A stretch of DNA of 64,000 bases from Nocardioides sp. zg-1230 (lineage in GTDB: Bacteria > Actinomycetota > Actinomycetes > Propionibacteriales > Nocardioidaceae). Every line of letters begins with the position of its first letter. The first letter of the stretch is position 1. Of the stretch, positions 17,781 to 29,368 are shown piece after piece. Location of the stretch: positions 310,001 through 374,000 of the forward strand of contig NZ_JABJQZ010000001.1 of assembly GCF_013155335.1 (NCBI RefSeq), written 5' to 3'. The position numbers and the translations under genes were made by a program. The notes under the pieces were generated by a model. The model saw only the letters and a list, made by a program, of their open reading frames with translations, was not told the origin of the DNA and made no database searches.

Positions 17781-18737
17781 TCAGGCCGTCGGACCGCCCT
17801 CGAGCCAGTCGGGCCAGGGGGTCGGGGTCGCTCCCCGGGCGGTCTGCGCGAGCACCTCGTCGGTCATCCACGCACGGAGGGCGCGCAGCTCGGGCGAGGA
17901 CGACAGCGTCAGCAGCCGGCCCTCCTCGCACAGCAGGTCGGCCCGGCGCACGGCGTGTTGCAGCTGCTCGACGAGCGCGCCGAACTCGCGCGGCATGGCC
18001 ATCTCCACGTCGACGACCTCGAGGTGCTCGTCGCGAGCCTGCTCCGCGGTGCGCCGACCGGCGAGCCGGGCGTGCGTCGGCGAGACGAGGAGGCCCTGGA
18101 TCTCCTCGGCGATCGCGGCCGACACGCTGTTGTCCTCGTCGACGCCCAGCAGCTGCAGCTCGCGGACCAGCTCGTCGAGGTGGCGGTCCTGCTGCAGGCT
18201 CAGCGCGACCGGGCACCGGAGCAGGCGCACGAGTGCCCAGCCCGGCGGCAGCTCGCCGTCCGTCGTCTCCGCGTCCGTCTGCGTCCGCTCCGGGGCGATC
18301 GCCTCGTGGGCCGGCTCGGAATCCGCGAGGTCCGCCCACACCCGCTTGCCACGCGTCGTCCGGTCGACGCCCCACCGGCCGGCGAGCATGGCGACGATCG
18401 TCAGTCCGCGTCCGGTCGCGTCGAGCTCGTCCCACTCCAGGTCGTCGCCGGCCGGGGTGCGGGCGAGCACGGCCTCGACGCCCACCGGCCCGTCGTCCTC
18501 GACCGCGACACGTACGCCGGCGGCGTGCGCGGGTCGCTCCAGCGTGACGTGCATGAACTCCGCCATGGCGTGCAGCGCCGCGTTGCTCGACAGCTCGCTG
18601 GCCACCAGCTCCGCGACATCCACCAGCTTGACCTCACCCCAGGCGGTCAGGCCGTCGGTGACGAAGCGGCGGACAGCAGGGACGCTGGCGGCGTCGGCGG
18701 CCAGCCGCACCTGCAACCTGGTCGGCGCGTCCTGCAT
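17781..18737 (-). CDS. RsbW-like ATP-binding protein with an extra C-terminal domain
   Basis: This 318-residue protein carries an HATPase_c domain of the anti-sigma/SpoIIAB kind in residues 1-140: N-box ELSSNAALHAMAEF and ATP-lid motif DATGRGLTIVAMLAGRWG. Such proteins bind ATP and hold sigma factors or anti-anti-sigma factors. The following 170 residues are helical and charged and match no domain I can name. ATG 18737 is preceded by TAGCCT ending 7 nt upstream. No sigma factor or antagonist gene is adjacent, so the partner is unknown. Confidence 0.75.
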   Translation of the reverse strand: MQDAPTRLQVRLAADAASVPAVRRFVTDGLTAWGEVKLVDVAELVASELSSNAALHAMAEFMHVTLERPAHAAGVRVAVEDDGPVGVEAVLARTPAGDDLEWDELDATGRGLTIVAMLAGRWGVDRTTRGKRVWADLADSEPAHEAIAPERTQTDAETTDGELPPGWALVRLLRCPVALSLQQDRHLDELVRELQLLGVDEDNSVSAAIAEEIQGLLVSPTHARLAGRRTAEQARDEHLEVVDVEMAMPREFGALVEQLQHAVRRADLLCEEGRLLTLSSSPELRALRAWMTDEVLAQTARGATPTPWPDWLEGGPTA

Positions 18738-18744
18738 GGGCTTG

Positions 18745-18750
18745 AGGCTA
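18745..18750 (-). promoter_or_regulatory. -10 box TAGCCT of a probable leaderless transcript
   Basis: On the minus strand TAGCCT ends 7 nt before the ATG of the RsbW-like gene, with no ribosome site between. Confidence 0.55.
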
Positions 18751-18814
18751 GACCCATCGCGCGGCGCGCGCCTGCGAGAACTGCGCCGCGTTCCGGCAAG
18801 ACCTGCCGGCGGGC

Positions 18815-19453
18815 TCAGGGAGCGAGCCGCTCGGTGGTCCACCCGTCGTCGCCGCGGCGGTAGACCAGCCGGTCGTGCATCCGGCTCGGGCGCCCCTGCC
18901 AGAACTCGACGACGTGCGGGCTGACCCGGTAGCCGCCCCACTGCGGAGGCACGGGGAGCGGGCCGTGGTCGCCGAAGCGTTCCTGCACCCGGGCGTACGA
19001 CGCCGCGAGCGCGGACCGCGAGGCCACCGGCCGCGACTGGTCGGAGGCCCACGCCCCGAGCTGGGCGCCGCGCGGGCGCGAGCGGAAGTAGGCCTCCACC
19101 TCGTCGTCGGGCAGCACCGACGCCACGCCCTCGATCCGCACCTGCCGCTCGAGCGGGTGCCAGGGGAACAGCAGCGCGCAGCGCGCGTCGGCGGCGAGGT
19201 CCGCGCCCTTGCGCGAGGCGCGGTTGGTGTAGAAGACGAAGCCGTCGGGCCCGACGCCCTTGAGCAGGACCATCCGGCTCGACGGCCCACCCTCTGGCGT
19301 CGCCGTGGACAGCACCATCGCGTTGGGCTCGTGCACCCCCGCGTCGACGGCCTGCCGCAGCCAGCGCCCGAACATCTCGACCGGGTCGGCGGCCAGGTCG
19401 GGCAGGTCCAGTCCCCCGCGGCCGTACTCCTCGCGCAGTCCGGACAGGTCCAT
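18815..19453 (-). CDS. pdxH: pyridoxamine 5'-phosphate oxidase
   Basis: This 212-residue FMN enzyme oxidises pyridoxine or pyridoxamine 5'-phosphate to pyridoxal 5'-phosphate, the last step of vitamin B6 salvage. SSRMVLLKGVGPDGFVFYTN binds FMN, and RVQERFGDHGPLPVPPQWGGYRV near the C terminus ends in the active-site segment RMHDRLVYRR. Length and order match the family. It is divergent from citrate synthase, with TAGGGT 6 nt before its ATG. Many PLP enzymes need its product; serC lies 3 kb away. Confidence 0.95.
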   Translation of the reverse strand: MDLSGLREEYGRGGLDLPDLAADPVEMFGRWLRQAVDAGVHEPNAMVLSTATPEGGPSSRMVLLKGVGPDGFVFYTNRASRKGADLAADARCALLFPWHPLERQVRIEGVASVLPDDEVEAYFRSRPRGAQLGAWASDQSRPVASRSALAASYARVQERFGDHGPLPVPPQWGGYRVSPHVVEFWQGRPSRMHDRLVYRRGDDGWTTERLAP

Positions 19454-19459
19454 GCCCCG

Positions 19460-19465
19460 ACCCTA
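19460..19465 (-). promoter_or_regulatory. -10 box TAGGGT of pdxH, probably leaderless
   Basis: The minus-strand hexamer TAGGGT ends 6 nt before the pdxH ATG. Confidence 0.55.
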
Positions 19466-19505
19466 GTGCCGGGTGCACAATGAGCCGTCCCTACGAAGGA
19501 GTCGC

Positions 19506-20612
19506 ATGACCGAGATCCAGCACGGCCTCGAAGGTGTCGTCGCGTTCGAGACGCAGATCGCCGAGCCCGACAAGGAGGGGTCCGCGCTGCGCTACCGCGG
19601 CGTCGACATCGAGGAGCTGGTCGGACGCGTCCCGTTCGAGAACGTCTGGGGCCTCCTCGTCGACGGCTCCTACACCCCCGGCCTGCCGCCGGCCGAGCCC
19701 TACAACATCTCGATCCACACCGGCGACGTGCGCGCGGACGTGCAGGCCGCGGTGGCGATGCTCGCCCCCATGCTCGGCATGGGCCAGACCTACGACATCT
19801 CCGACGAGCAGGCGCGCCTCGACCTCTCCCGCGTCGCCGTCATGGTGCTGTCGTACGCCGCCCAGTCGGCGCGCGGCCTCGGCAAGCCGGTCGTCACCCA
19901 GGCCGACGTCGACCAGGGCCGGACCCTCGCCGAGCGGTTCCTCATCCGGTGGCGCGGCGAGGCCGACCCGAAGCACGCCCACGCCATCGACGCCTACTGG
20001 TCGTCGGCGGCCGAGCACGGCATGAACGCCTCGACCTTCACCGCCCGGGTGATCACCTCGACCGGCGCCGACGTCGCCGCCGCCTTCTCCGGGGCCATCG
20101 GCGCGATGTCGGGCCCCCTCCACGGCGGCGCGCCCTCGCGCGTGCTCGGGATGATCGAGGAGGTCGAGAAGCGCGACGGCGACGCGTCGTCGTACGTCAA
20201 GGAGCTGCTCGACAACGGCGAGCGGCTGATGGGCTTCGGGCACCGCGTCTACCGCGCCGAGGACCCGCGGGCCCGGGTGCTGCGGCGCACGGCGCGCGAG
20301 CTCGACGCCCCGCGCTACGAGGTGGCCGAGGCGCTCGAGAAGGCCGCCCTGGAGGAGCTGCGCTCGCGTCGCCCCGACCGCGTCCTGGAGACCAACGTCG
20401 AGTTCTGGGCAGCCATCGTCCTCGACTTCGCCGAGGTGCCGGCCCACATGTTCACCGCGATGTTCACCTGCGCCCGCACCGGCGGGTGGTCGGCGCACAT
20501 CCTCGAGCAGAAGACCACCGGGCGGCTCATCCGGCCCTCCGCGGTCTACGCGGGACCGACCACGCGCCCCGCCGACGAGGTCGAGGGCTGGCACGCGGGC
20601 TGGGGTGCCTGA
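19506..20612 (+). CDS. citrate synthase, short actinobacterial type
   Basis: This 368-residue enzyme condenses acetyl-CoA and oxaloacetate to citrate. The catalytic His pair lies in SGPLHGGAPSRV and MGFGHRVYR, and the region NVEFWAAIVLD carries the family Asp/Glu segment near the C terminus. The start MTEIQHGLEGVVAFETQI is typical of the citA/citrate synthase 2 group in actinobacteria. ATG 19506 follows GAAGGAG by 5 nt; an upstream in-frame ATG lacks such a site. A 2-methylcitrate synthase role cannot be fully excluded, but no prp genes are near. Confidence 0.9.
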   Translation: MTEIQHGLEGVVAFETQIAEPDKEGSALRYRGVDIEELVGRVPFENVWGLLVDGSYTPGLPPAEPYNISIHTGDVRADVQAAVAMLAPMLGMGQTYDISDEQARLDLSRVAVMVLSYAAQSARGLGKPVVTQADVDQGRTLAERFLIRWRGEADPKHAHAIDAYWSSAAEHGMNASTFTARVITSTGADVAAAFSGAIGAMSGPLHGGAPSRVLGMIEEVEKRDGDASSYVKELLDNGERLMGFGHRVYRAEDPRARVLRRTARELDAPRYEVAEALEKAALEELRSRRPDRVLETNVEFWAAIVLDFAEVPAHMFTAMFTCARTGGWSAHILEQKTTGRLIRPSAVYAGPTTRPADEVEGWHAGWGA

Positions 20613-20615
20613 GGG

Positions 20616-21290
20616 TCACACGGTCGGCGGCACGGTCGGCACGGTCGGTACGGTCGGCACCTGGGCGTGGTACCAGGACGTCGTGCCCTTCGCGCCCTTG
20701 CGCGTCAGCGAGACGTGCAGGTGGTCGCGGTGGCGCAGCGTCGGGGAGCAGGTGCGCCGGGTGCGACAGCCCGAGCTGAGGTAGCGCTTGGCCACGAAGC
20801 CGTCATAGGAGGCGTACATCGTGTCGTCCCAGATGATGTACATGATCCCCATCCGGCGGGCGAGCGCGTGCGGCTGACCGGTGTCGTCAGGAGCGAGGAG
20901 CTCGTCGAGGAGGGCGGCGGCGAGCGCGGCGTCGACCGGGTCGGTCGCGTCGAGGAGCCAGTCGAAGGCGCGCGACTCCTTGTGCTCGCTGCGGCTCGAG
21001 CCGGTGCACGAGCGACTGATCGGGCCGTAGCCACCGCCGCGCGCCACGAGCCAGTCGGCGAGCATCAGCACGCCCGGCTTGGGGACGCGCCTGCAGGCCG
21101 TCTGCGGCTGGTAGCCGGCGTACGGCTCGAGCGGCATGAGGAACGGAGCCGACGACGTCACGGTCCCGCGCCGGTCGCCGACCTCGCCGATGCCCTCGGC
21201 CGAGGCGGCCGTGGGCCCGCTCGCGAGCAGGCCGAGCAGCAGGACACCGACCCCCGCCACCAGTCCGGCAACGTGCGATGACGCTCGCAT
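20616..21290 (-). CDS. secreted protein with ARB_07466/VanY-like C-terminal domain
   Basis: This 224-residue protein starts with a signal peptide (about 30 residues ending near ASAEG). The C-terminal half holds HKESRAFDWLLDA and HRDHLHVSLTRKG, the paired His motifs of the ARB_07466-like domain related to the LAS/VanY peptidases, so a cell-wall peptidase role is plausible. The tail is a short repeat, PTVPTVPTVPP, encoded by tandem 9-bp units. ATG 21290 is used because GGTGGGA lies 6 nt upstream; the frame could start 9 codons earlier. It converges with citrate synthase at 3 bp distance. Confidence 0.6.
   Translation of the reverse strand: MRASSHVAGLVAGVGVLLLGLLASGPTAASAEGIGEVGDRRGTVTSSAPFLMPLEPYAGYQPQTACRRVPKPGVLMLADWLVARGGGYGPISRSCTGSSRSEHKESRAFDWLLDATDPVDAALAAALLDELLAPDDTGQPHALARRMGIMYIIWDDTMYASYDGFVAKRYLSSGCRTRRTCSPTLRHRDHLHVSLTRKGAKGTTSWYHAQVPTVPTVPTVPPTV
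20624..20662. repeat. tandem 9-bp repeat coding for a Thr-Val-Pro tail
   Basis: The unit GGCACGGTC, with small variants, recurs about four times and encodes the TVP repeats at the C terminus of the secreted protein. Copy number could vary by slippage. Confidence 0.75.
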
Positions 21291-21375
21291 CGACGTCCCA
21301 CCTTCCCCTTGGATCACATCCGGCTCAGGGACCGTAAGCGGCCTCGAGCCCGGGCGTCAGGGGATCGTCAGAACA

Positions 21376-21741
21376 TCAACGCTGTAGTTCGCAGGCGGCC
21401 GTCCCGCCGGGCAAACGGTGCCGGTTGGCGGCCACCCAGGCGTACGTCCGGCGTGCGACGGGGTCGACCGGGCGGGACTCCATCACCCGCCCGACCAGCC
21501 GCCAGGGCAGCGGGCCGGTGCGCAGGATCGAGGCGAAGGCCCGGTGGCCGTAGTCGACCCGGCCGTCGGGGTGGACGTAGGGCATCTCGACGACCGCCCG
21601 CACGGGGTCGACGCCGAGCGCCTCGAGGTCGGCGGCCTGGACGGTCGAGCTGTCGACGTCGACACCGAGCCGCGGCACGAGGCGCGCGGTGCGCATGCAG
21701 AAGCCGCAGTCGGCGTCGTTGAGCATCAGTCCGCGGTCCAC
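21376..21741 (-). CDS. DCC-family (DUF393) thiol-disulfide oxidoreductase-like protein
   Basis: This is a 121-residue protein with the family motif NDADCGFC near residues 9-16, a CxxC-like pair positioned as in DUF393 proteins, and the usual helix RTARLVPRLG after it. The GTG at 21741 is selected over the ATG five codons later because TAGCCT ends exactly 7 nt upstream of it. It lies 23 bp after the GNAT gene on the same strand. Redox activity is predicted from the Cys pair only; the substrate is unknown. Confidence 0.8.
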   Translation of the reverse strand: MDRGLMLNDADCGFCMRTARLVPRLGVDVDSSTVQAADLEALGVDPVRAVVEMPYVHPDGRVDYGHRAFASILRTGPLPWRLVGRVMESRPVDPVARRTYAWVAANRHRLPGGTAACELQR

Positions 21742-21748
21742 GACGGCA

Positions 21749-21754
21749 AGGCTA
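21749..21754 (-). promoter_or_regulatory. -10 box TAGCCT of the DCC-family gene
   Basis: The hexamer ends 7 nt before the GTG at 21741. This favours the GTG start and a leaderless message separate from the upstream GNAT gene. Confidence 0.5.
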
Positions 21755-21764
21755 CGTCGGGCGG

Positions 21765-22244
21765 TCAGATCCGGCGGGCGAAGCAGCGGCTGAGGTCCGA
21801 GCCGCAGTAGTAGCCGAAGCCGGGGATCGGCTCGTAGCCCGACGACAGGTAGAGCTCGATCGCCTCCGGCTGCTTCATCCCGGTCTCGAGGACGAGCGCC
21901 TGGATCCCAGCGTCGGCCGCCGTGGCCTCGAGGTGCGCGAGCATCCGCCGGGCCAGGCCGCGACGCTGGGCGGCGGGGACGACGTACATCCGCTTCACCT
22001 CCGCGGTGACGTCGGCGTCGAGCGCCGCCACCGACGACCGCCGCCAGGCACCCGTAGCCACGGGTGCGTCGTCGAGGTAGCCGACGAAGAACTGCCCGAG
22101 CGGGTCCTCGAAGTCGCGGGGGTCGACCGGCGACTCGTCGCGCCCGCCGTAGCGAGCGACGTACTCCTCCTGCACGGCCTCGACGAGCAGCCGCGCGTCG
22201 GGGTGCGTGATCGGCAGGCGCTCGATGCGGAGCTGGGTGTCCAA
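21765..22244 (-). CDS. GNAT-family N-acetyltransferase
   Basis: This 159-residue protein has the acetyl-CoA binding motif AAQRRGLARRMLAHLE (V/A-x-x-Q-R-x-G/L-A form) after the strand VKRMYVVP, and the C-terminal ALVLETGMKQPEAIELYLSSGYEPI is a classic GNAT motif B. The start appears to be TTG at 22244, preceded by AGGGA at a 7-nt distance; no ATG gives the complete first strand. It transfers acetyl groups from acetyl-CoA to an amine that cannot be named. It is divergent from serC. Confidence 0.85.
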   Translation of the reverse strand: MDTQLRIERLPITHPDARLLVEAVQEEYVARYGGRDESPVDPRDFEDPLGQFFVGYLDDAPVATGAWRRSSVAALDADVTAEVKRMYVVPAAQRRGLARRMLAHLEATAADAGIQALVLETGMKQPEAIELYLSSGYEPIPGFGYYCGSDLSRCFARRI

Positions 22245-22289
22245 CGTGCGTCCCTGTCGTGAGTCGTGGTGCGGCGGATGTCAGGATAG

Positions 22290-23462
<1,173 letters not shown>

Positions 23463-23477
23463 GCGGGCTCACGGCGC

Positions 23478-24473
23478 TCAGGCTGCCAGCAGCTTGAGCA
23501 CGGCGCGCTCGAGCGCCGCCTGACGCGCGTCGTCGGTGTCGTAGGAGCCACGGACCTTGATGGTCCGGCCCCGCTCGTAGGCCTCGACGACGCGCGGGTC
23601 GACGTACGACGTGCGCGCCAGGGTCGGCGTGTTGCCGAGGAAGTCCGAGACCTCCTTCATCGCCGCGGAGACGGCCCGCTTGCGTGAGGCTTTCGTCTTC
23701 CCCGGCTCGTCGGTCTCGGCCAGCGCCGACGCGGCGATCACCGTGGCGTGCCAGGTGCGGAAGTCCTTGGCCGTGGCCTCGATGCCGAAGCAGCCGCGGA
23801 TGTAGTCGTTGACGTCGGCGGACGAGAGGTCGCGCCAGGTGCGTCCGTCCTTCCAGGCGAGCAGCCGGTCGCCACCGCCGCGGCGGCGACGCATCACGTC
23901 GAGGGCGCCGACTGCCGCTGCATCATCGATGTCGATGCAGTGCTCGACGCCCGACTTGCCGGTGAAGCAGAACCGCAGGCCGCCCTGGTACCGCGACACG
24001 TGCTCCCGGAGCATCGTCGTGAGGCCGAACGACCCGTTGGTGTCGGTGTAGACGTCGTTGCCGATGCGGAAGTAGCCGAGGTCGAGCAGGCGTACGGCGA
24101 CCGCGCACGCACGTTCCTGCGACATGCCCTCGGCGCCGATGTCGGCCAGCACCCGCTCACGCGCCTTCGACAGCGCCTTGCCGAACCCGAGGATCCGGTC
24201 GAACTTGGCGGCGTCGCGGCTGGTGCGCCAGTGCGGGTGGTAGAGGTACTGACGCCGGCCGGCGTCGTCGGTGCCGACGGCCTGCAGGTGGCCGTTGGGG
24301 TAGGGCGTGATCCACACGTCCTTCCACGCCGGCGGGATGACGAGGTCCTTGCAGCGCTGGACCTGGTCGGGCTCGAGGCGGTTGCCGTGCTCGTCGAGGT
24401 AGGTGAACCCCTTGCCGGACCGGCGGCGGGTCCAGCCTGGCTGGTCGGGGAAGGTGCGCCTCAGTCGCGGCAT
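23478..24473 (-). CDS. type IB DNA topoisomerase
   Basis: This 331-residue enzyme relaxes supercoils by a 3'-phosphotyrosyl nick. The catalytic set of poxvirus-like TopIB is present: an Arg in the helix around residues 121-136, Lys172 in FTGKSG, Arg239 and His242 in FRTWHAT, and Tyr290 in TSYVDP. The N-terminal domain PPAWKDVWITPYPNGHLQAVG is diagnostic. Bacterial TopIB is an accessory enzyme beside gyrase and TopA. ATG 24473 is supported by TAGGTT 6 nt upstream. Confidence 0.93.
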   Translation of the reverse strand: MPRLRRTFPDQPGWTRRRSGKGFTYLDEHGNRLEPDQVQRCKDLVIPPAWKDVWITPYPNGHLQAVGTDDAGRRQYLYHPHWRTSRDAAKFDRILGFGKALSKARERVLADIGAEGMSQERACAVAVRLLDLGYFRIGNDVYTDTNGSFGLTTMLREHVSRYQGGLRFCFTGKSGVEHCIDIDDAAAVGALDVMRRRRGGGDRLLAWKDGRTWRDLSSADVNDYIRGCFGIEATAKDFRTWHATVIAASALAETDEPGKTKASRKRAVSAAMKEVSDFLGNTPTLARTSYVDPRVVEAYERGRTIKVRGSYDTDDARQAALERAVLKLLAA

Positions 24474-24479
24474 GCGGTG

Positions 24480-24485
24480 AACCTA
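24480..24485 (-). promoter_or_regulatory. -10 box TAGGTT of the topoisomerase IB gene
   Basis: The minus-strand hexamer ends 6 nt before the ATG at 24473; no ribosome site intervenes. Confidence 0.5.
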
Positions 24486-24507
24486 GCGAACCGGCCCCAC
24501 CCCGCCG

Positions 24508-25020
24508 TCACCCTGAGGGAGGTCTGCTCGACAGGGCGCCCGCGATCTCCTCGAACGCAGCTCGACCGAACGCCACGAGACGAGCCTCCTCGACCGAGGT
24601 CGATGCCACGCGGATCGTGTCGATCGCCGCGGCGATCGCATCCTGCCGGGGCCACCCGTAGATGCCGGCGCTGACCAGGGGGAAGGCCACCGTGCGTGCC
24701 CCGAGCTCGTCGGCCACCGCGAGCGCCCCGGAGTAGCACGACGCCAGCAGCGAGCGGTCGCGCTCGCCGGCGTTCCAGTTGGGGCCGACGACGTGGATCA
24801 CCCACCGCGCCGACATGCGACCCGCGGTGGTCCACCCGGCGCCCCCGGTGGCGAGCCCGTCGGGGAAGCGTCGCCGGCAGTCCTCGAGGACCTCCGGACC
24901 GCCCGCCGCGTGGATCGCTCCGTCGACCCCACCGCCGCCGCGCATGCGGCGGTTGGCGGCGTTGACGACGGCATCCACCCGCTGGACGGTGATGTCCCCC
25001 TCAACGACCGTGACCTGCAC
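24508..25020 (-). CDS. macrodomain protein (ADP-ribose / O-acetyl-ADP-ribose deacetylase type)
   Basis: This 170-residue single macrodomain carries VDAVVNAANRRMRGGGGVDG (residues 14-33) and FPLVSAGIYGWP (about 115-126), the two loops that bind ADP-ribose in YmdB/MacroD-type hydrolases. Members remove ADP-ribose from acidic residues or deacetylate O-acetyl-ADP-ribose, the product of sirtuins such as the one at 6754. It lies 3 bp downstream of the M4 protease gene on the same strand. Confidence 0.9.
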   Translation of the reverse strand: MQVTVVEGDITVQRVDAVVNAANRRMRGGGGVDGAIHAAGGPEVLEDCRRRFPDGLATGGAGWTTAGRMSARWVIHVVGPNWNAGERDRSLLASCYSGALAVADELGARTVAFPLVSAGIYGWPRQDAIAAAIDTIRVASTSVEEARLVAFGRAAFEEIAGALSSRPPSG

Positions 25021-25023
25021 GGC

Positions 25024-26364
25024 TCAGACCTGCCGGTCCGAGGACGAGCCCGGGCCGAGGATCCGTCGCGCGAGCTCGGCCTGGCTGGCCGTCAGGAGGT
25101 GCTCGGGCACGCGCACCGGGTCGTGGTCGTCGACGGTGAACGTGTAGACGAACATGTCCGGGCGGGGCGGACCGTCGGTGGTCGCGGAGGCGAGCACGGC
25201 CTCCGACACGAGCCGGCCGAGGTCAGGGTCGTCGTCCTGACCGAGGTCCATCTCGGCGGTCTCGGTGCGACCGGTGAAGCCGCCGCTGCGCTCCACGCGC
25301 ACGCGACCGCCCGTCGGCACCGGCTGCGTGGCCGGCTGGGGAGCGGTGTCCCCCGTCGGCCCGGCGCCGACCTCCACGTCCACGCCGACCTGCGCCCACG
25401 CGTCTCGCACGGCGTCGGCGTGCTCGCCGGCGGCCGCGACGGTCGCGGCGGCGAAGGTGGTGAAGGTCGCGCCCGAGGGCACGTCGCCCCCCACCAGGGC
25501 GTCGTACCAGATCCGGCCGGCACCCGCGATCGACGTGCCACCGATGGCCACCGCCGCGAGCTGGAACGCCTTGTTGGGGATGCCGGAGTTGAGGTGGACG
25601 CCGCCATTGTCGGCGGCCGTGTCGACGTAGTCGTCCATGTGGCCGACCTGGGGGTCGGCGCCGATGTCCGGGTCGTCGTAGGCCGTGCCGGGTGCGGCCA
25701 TGTCGCGCAGGGCACGGGCCTGGACGGACGGCATGAAGATGCCCTGTCCGATCAGCCAGTCGCCCGCGCCGGCGTCCTGGCCGAGGAGGCGCTGCTTGAG
25801 GCACGACGCGAACGCATCGGCGACCGACTCGTTGAGCGCGCCGGACTGGCCGCGGTAGGTGAGGTCGGCGGTGTGCTCGATGACCGCGTGGGAGAACTCG
25901 TGGGCAAGCACGTCGACCGGCTTGGTGAACCGCTCGAACACCCGGCCGTCGCCGTCGCCGAAGACCAGCTGGGTGCCGTCCCAGAAGGCGTTGTTGTAGC
26001 GCGAGCCGTAGTGGACGGTCAGGCTGACCGGCACCCCGGCGCCGTCGTAGGAGTCGCGGGACAGGTCCTCGAGGAACATCCGCAGCGTCTCCTCGATGCC
26101 GGTGGCGGCCTCGTCCACGGCGACGTCACCGGTCTCGGGCTCGCTGGCGCTGCGGGCGGGGGTGCCGGGCAGCGTCGTGCGCGACTCCGCGTCGTGCACC
26201 GTCCACGCCGGTCCGGCGACCACGCCCTCGGGCCGGGCCTCGCGCCCCCGGGCGGCGCGCTGGCGACGCAGCTCGTCGTCGCGAGCCGCGCGCTCGGGCC
26301 CGTCGACCCGCTCCACGAGCCACGGCGGGATGAAGGTGCAGCGGGGTCCCCGAGATGTCGTCAT
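25024..26364 (-). CDS. protealysin-type M4 metalloprotease fused to an emfourin-like inhibitor domain
   Basis: This is a 446-residue protein. Residues 8-45 (CTFIPPWLVERV) match the short protealysin-like propeptide. The M4 catalytic domain has HEFSH (155-159), Glu179 of GALNESVADAF and His257 of GGVHLNSGIPNKAF. After a Pro/Gln linker, residues 354-432 (RVRVERSGGFTGRTETAEM ... FVYTFTVDD) match emfourin, which is normally a separate small protein that inhibits protealysin. There is no signal peptide, in keeping with protealysin-like enzymes. The fusion suggests built-in inhibition; the relief mechanism is unknown. Confidence 0.85.
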   Translation of the reverse strand: MTTSRGPRCTFIPPWLVERVDGPERAARDDELRRQRAARGREARPEGVVAGPAWTVHDAESRTTLPGTPARSASEPETGDVAVDEAATGIEETLRMFLEDLSRDSYDGAGVPVSLTVHYGSRYNNAFWDGTQLVFGDGDGRVFERFTKPVDVLAHEFSHAVIEHTADLTYRGQSGALNESVADAFASCLKQRLLGQDAGAGDWLIGQGIFMPSVQARALRDMAAPGTAYDDPDIGADPQVGHMDDYVDTAADNGGVHLNSGIPNKAFQLAAVAIGGTSIAGAGRIWYDALVGGDVPSGATFTTFAAATVAAAGEHADAVRDAWAQVGVDVEVGAGPTGDTAPQPATQPVPTGGRVRVERSGGFTGRTETAEMDLGQDDDPDLGRLVSEAVLASATTDGPPRPDMFVYTFTVDDHDPVRVPEHLLTASQAELARRILGPGSSSDRQV

Positions 26365-26409
26365 GCGTCCTGTCTACTCCCCGCCACCGACAGGGGGAAG
26401 AAGTGTTCG

Positions 26410-27153
26410 TCAGGCGCAGGAAGACGCGGTGAACGTGAAGTCGCTCAACCAGATCCGCTGGTTGCTCCCCCCGACGGAGCTCCAGTAGACCAAGGAGATC
26501 GACGACACCGCCTCGTTGTAGACCACTGCCACGGTTCCCCGGCTGTCCCCCGCGTTCGGTAGGACGGTGTTGCCGTCGTGGTAGTGCCACGGGTTGCCCG
26601 GGACACCTGACCCGACTACGTAGGAGTTGCGCCGGCCTCGGGGCTGCGCGGTGAACTTGCGCTGCCCACTGAGCTCCACCTGGTCCCACCAGCCGCCGTC
26701 GCTGCTGTCGATGTCGGTGATCGAGAACGCCAGGTCACTGACGGGGCGGGAGAAGGTGAAGGTGACCGTCTGTCGGTAGTCACGACCGGCCCGGATGGGG
26801 CTGGCGTGGTGCAGCTCCAGTCCCAGCTTCGACCCGAGGAGGTTCGCCGCCGTTCGCTCGACGCGGCTGCTGCTGACGCTGCTCGTGAGCACGATGTCCA
26901 CGGGTTGCGCACCTACGACGCCTCCGGGAACCACCGCCACTCCCGATGCCGCGCTCGATCGCGTGTAGACCTTCGAGCCCCAGTCCACGGTGTAGGGCGA
27001 TGGCTTCGTGCTCGCCGGCGAGCACGCGGCGTACGCCGGGACCGCGACGGCGACGGAGACCGCGGGTGCGGTCCAGGCGGCGGCACGGAGCACAGTGCGC
27101 CGGCTCGGGACGTACGACGTGGGTGTGGCGGGCTCGACAGACGTGGTCGACAT
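26410..27153 (-). CDS. Tat-exported protein of unknown function
   Basis: This is a 247-residue protein. The N terminus has SRRTVLRAAAWTAPAVSVAVAVPAYA, an SRR twin-arginine signal with a hydrophobic stretch and an AYA cleavage site. The mature part is beta-rich (VDIVLTSSVSSSRV, TVTFTFSRPVSDLAFSITDID) and looks like a jelly-roll or carbohydrate-binding fold, but I cannot name a family. It ends 45 bp before the M4 protease gene on the same strand. A surface or secreted binding role is a guess. Confidence 0.6.
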   Translation of the reverse strand: MSTTSVEPATPTSYVPSRRTVLRAAAWTAPAVSVAVAVPAYAACSPASTKPSPYTVDWGSKVYTRSSAASGVAVVPGGVVGAQPVDIVLTSSVSSSRVERTAANLLGSKLGLELHHASPIRAGRDYRQTVTFTFSRPVSDLAFSITDIDSSDGGWWDQVELSGQRKFTAQPRGRRNSYVVGSGVPGNPWHYHDGNTVLPNAGDSRGTVAVVYNEAVSSISLVYWSSVGGSNQRIWLSDFTFTASSCA

Positions 27154-27429
27154 GGCAGCTCATCCCTCCCGGATGACAGGTCCGCACCGGGCAGACCCGC
27201 ATCCCCACGCGGTCCTCCGGTCTTGTGGGGACGACGCTACGGACGGGTAGTTGAAGCGCGGATCGCTTTTACCGCGCCGTGGGGCAGCCGTGCGCGACCC
27301 GGTCACCGCACGTCAACGATTGAGGCGGTCACGGTCCCCGCCGGTAACCTTGACCAGCGATCTGCGCCCATGTGCGTGCGGCCCCTCGGCCGCCGGTCGC
27401 CACCCGATCTCCGCCCGGAAGGCCCCTGC
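27154..27429. other. intergenic region upstream of typA and the Tat-signal gene
   Basis: A 276-bp divergent gap. The typA side has a weak promoter candidate, TTGAGG (27320-27325) and TAACCT (27345-27350), with a long 19-nt spacer. GCGGATCGCTTTTACCGCGC near 27262 is the only AT-richer patch. No gene or clear repeat was seen. Confidence 0.4.
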
Positions 27430-29319
<1,890 letters not shown>

Positions 29320-29368
29320 GTCCGACCGCGCCCGACCGGGCGTCCTCGTCCTGAGGCATGATCGGGGC

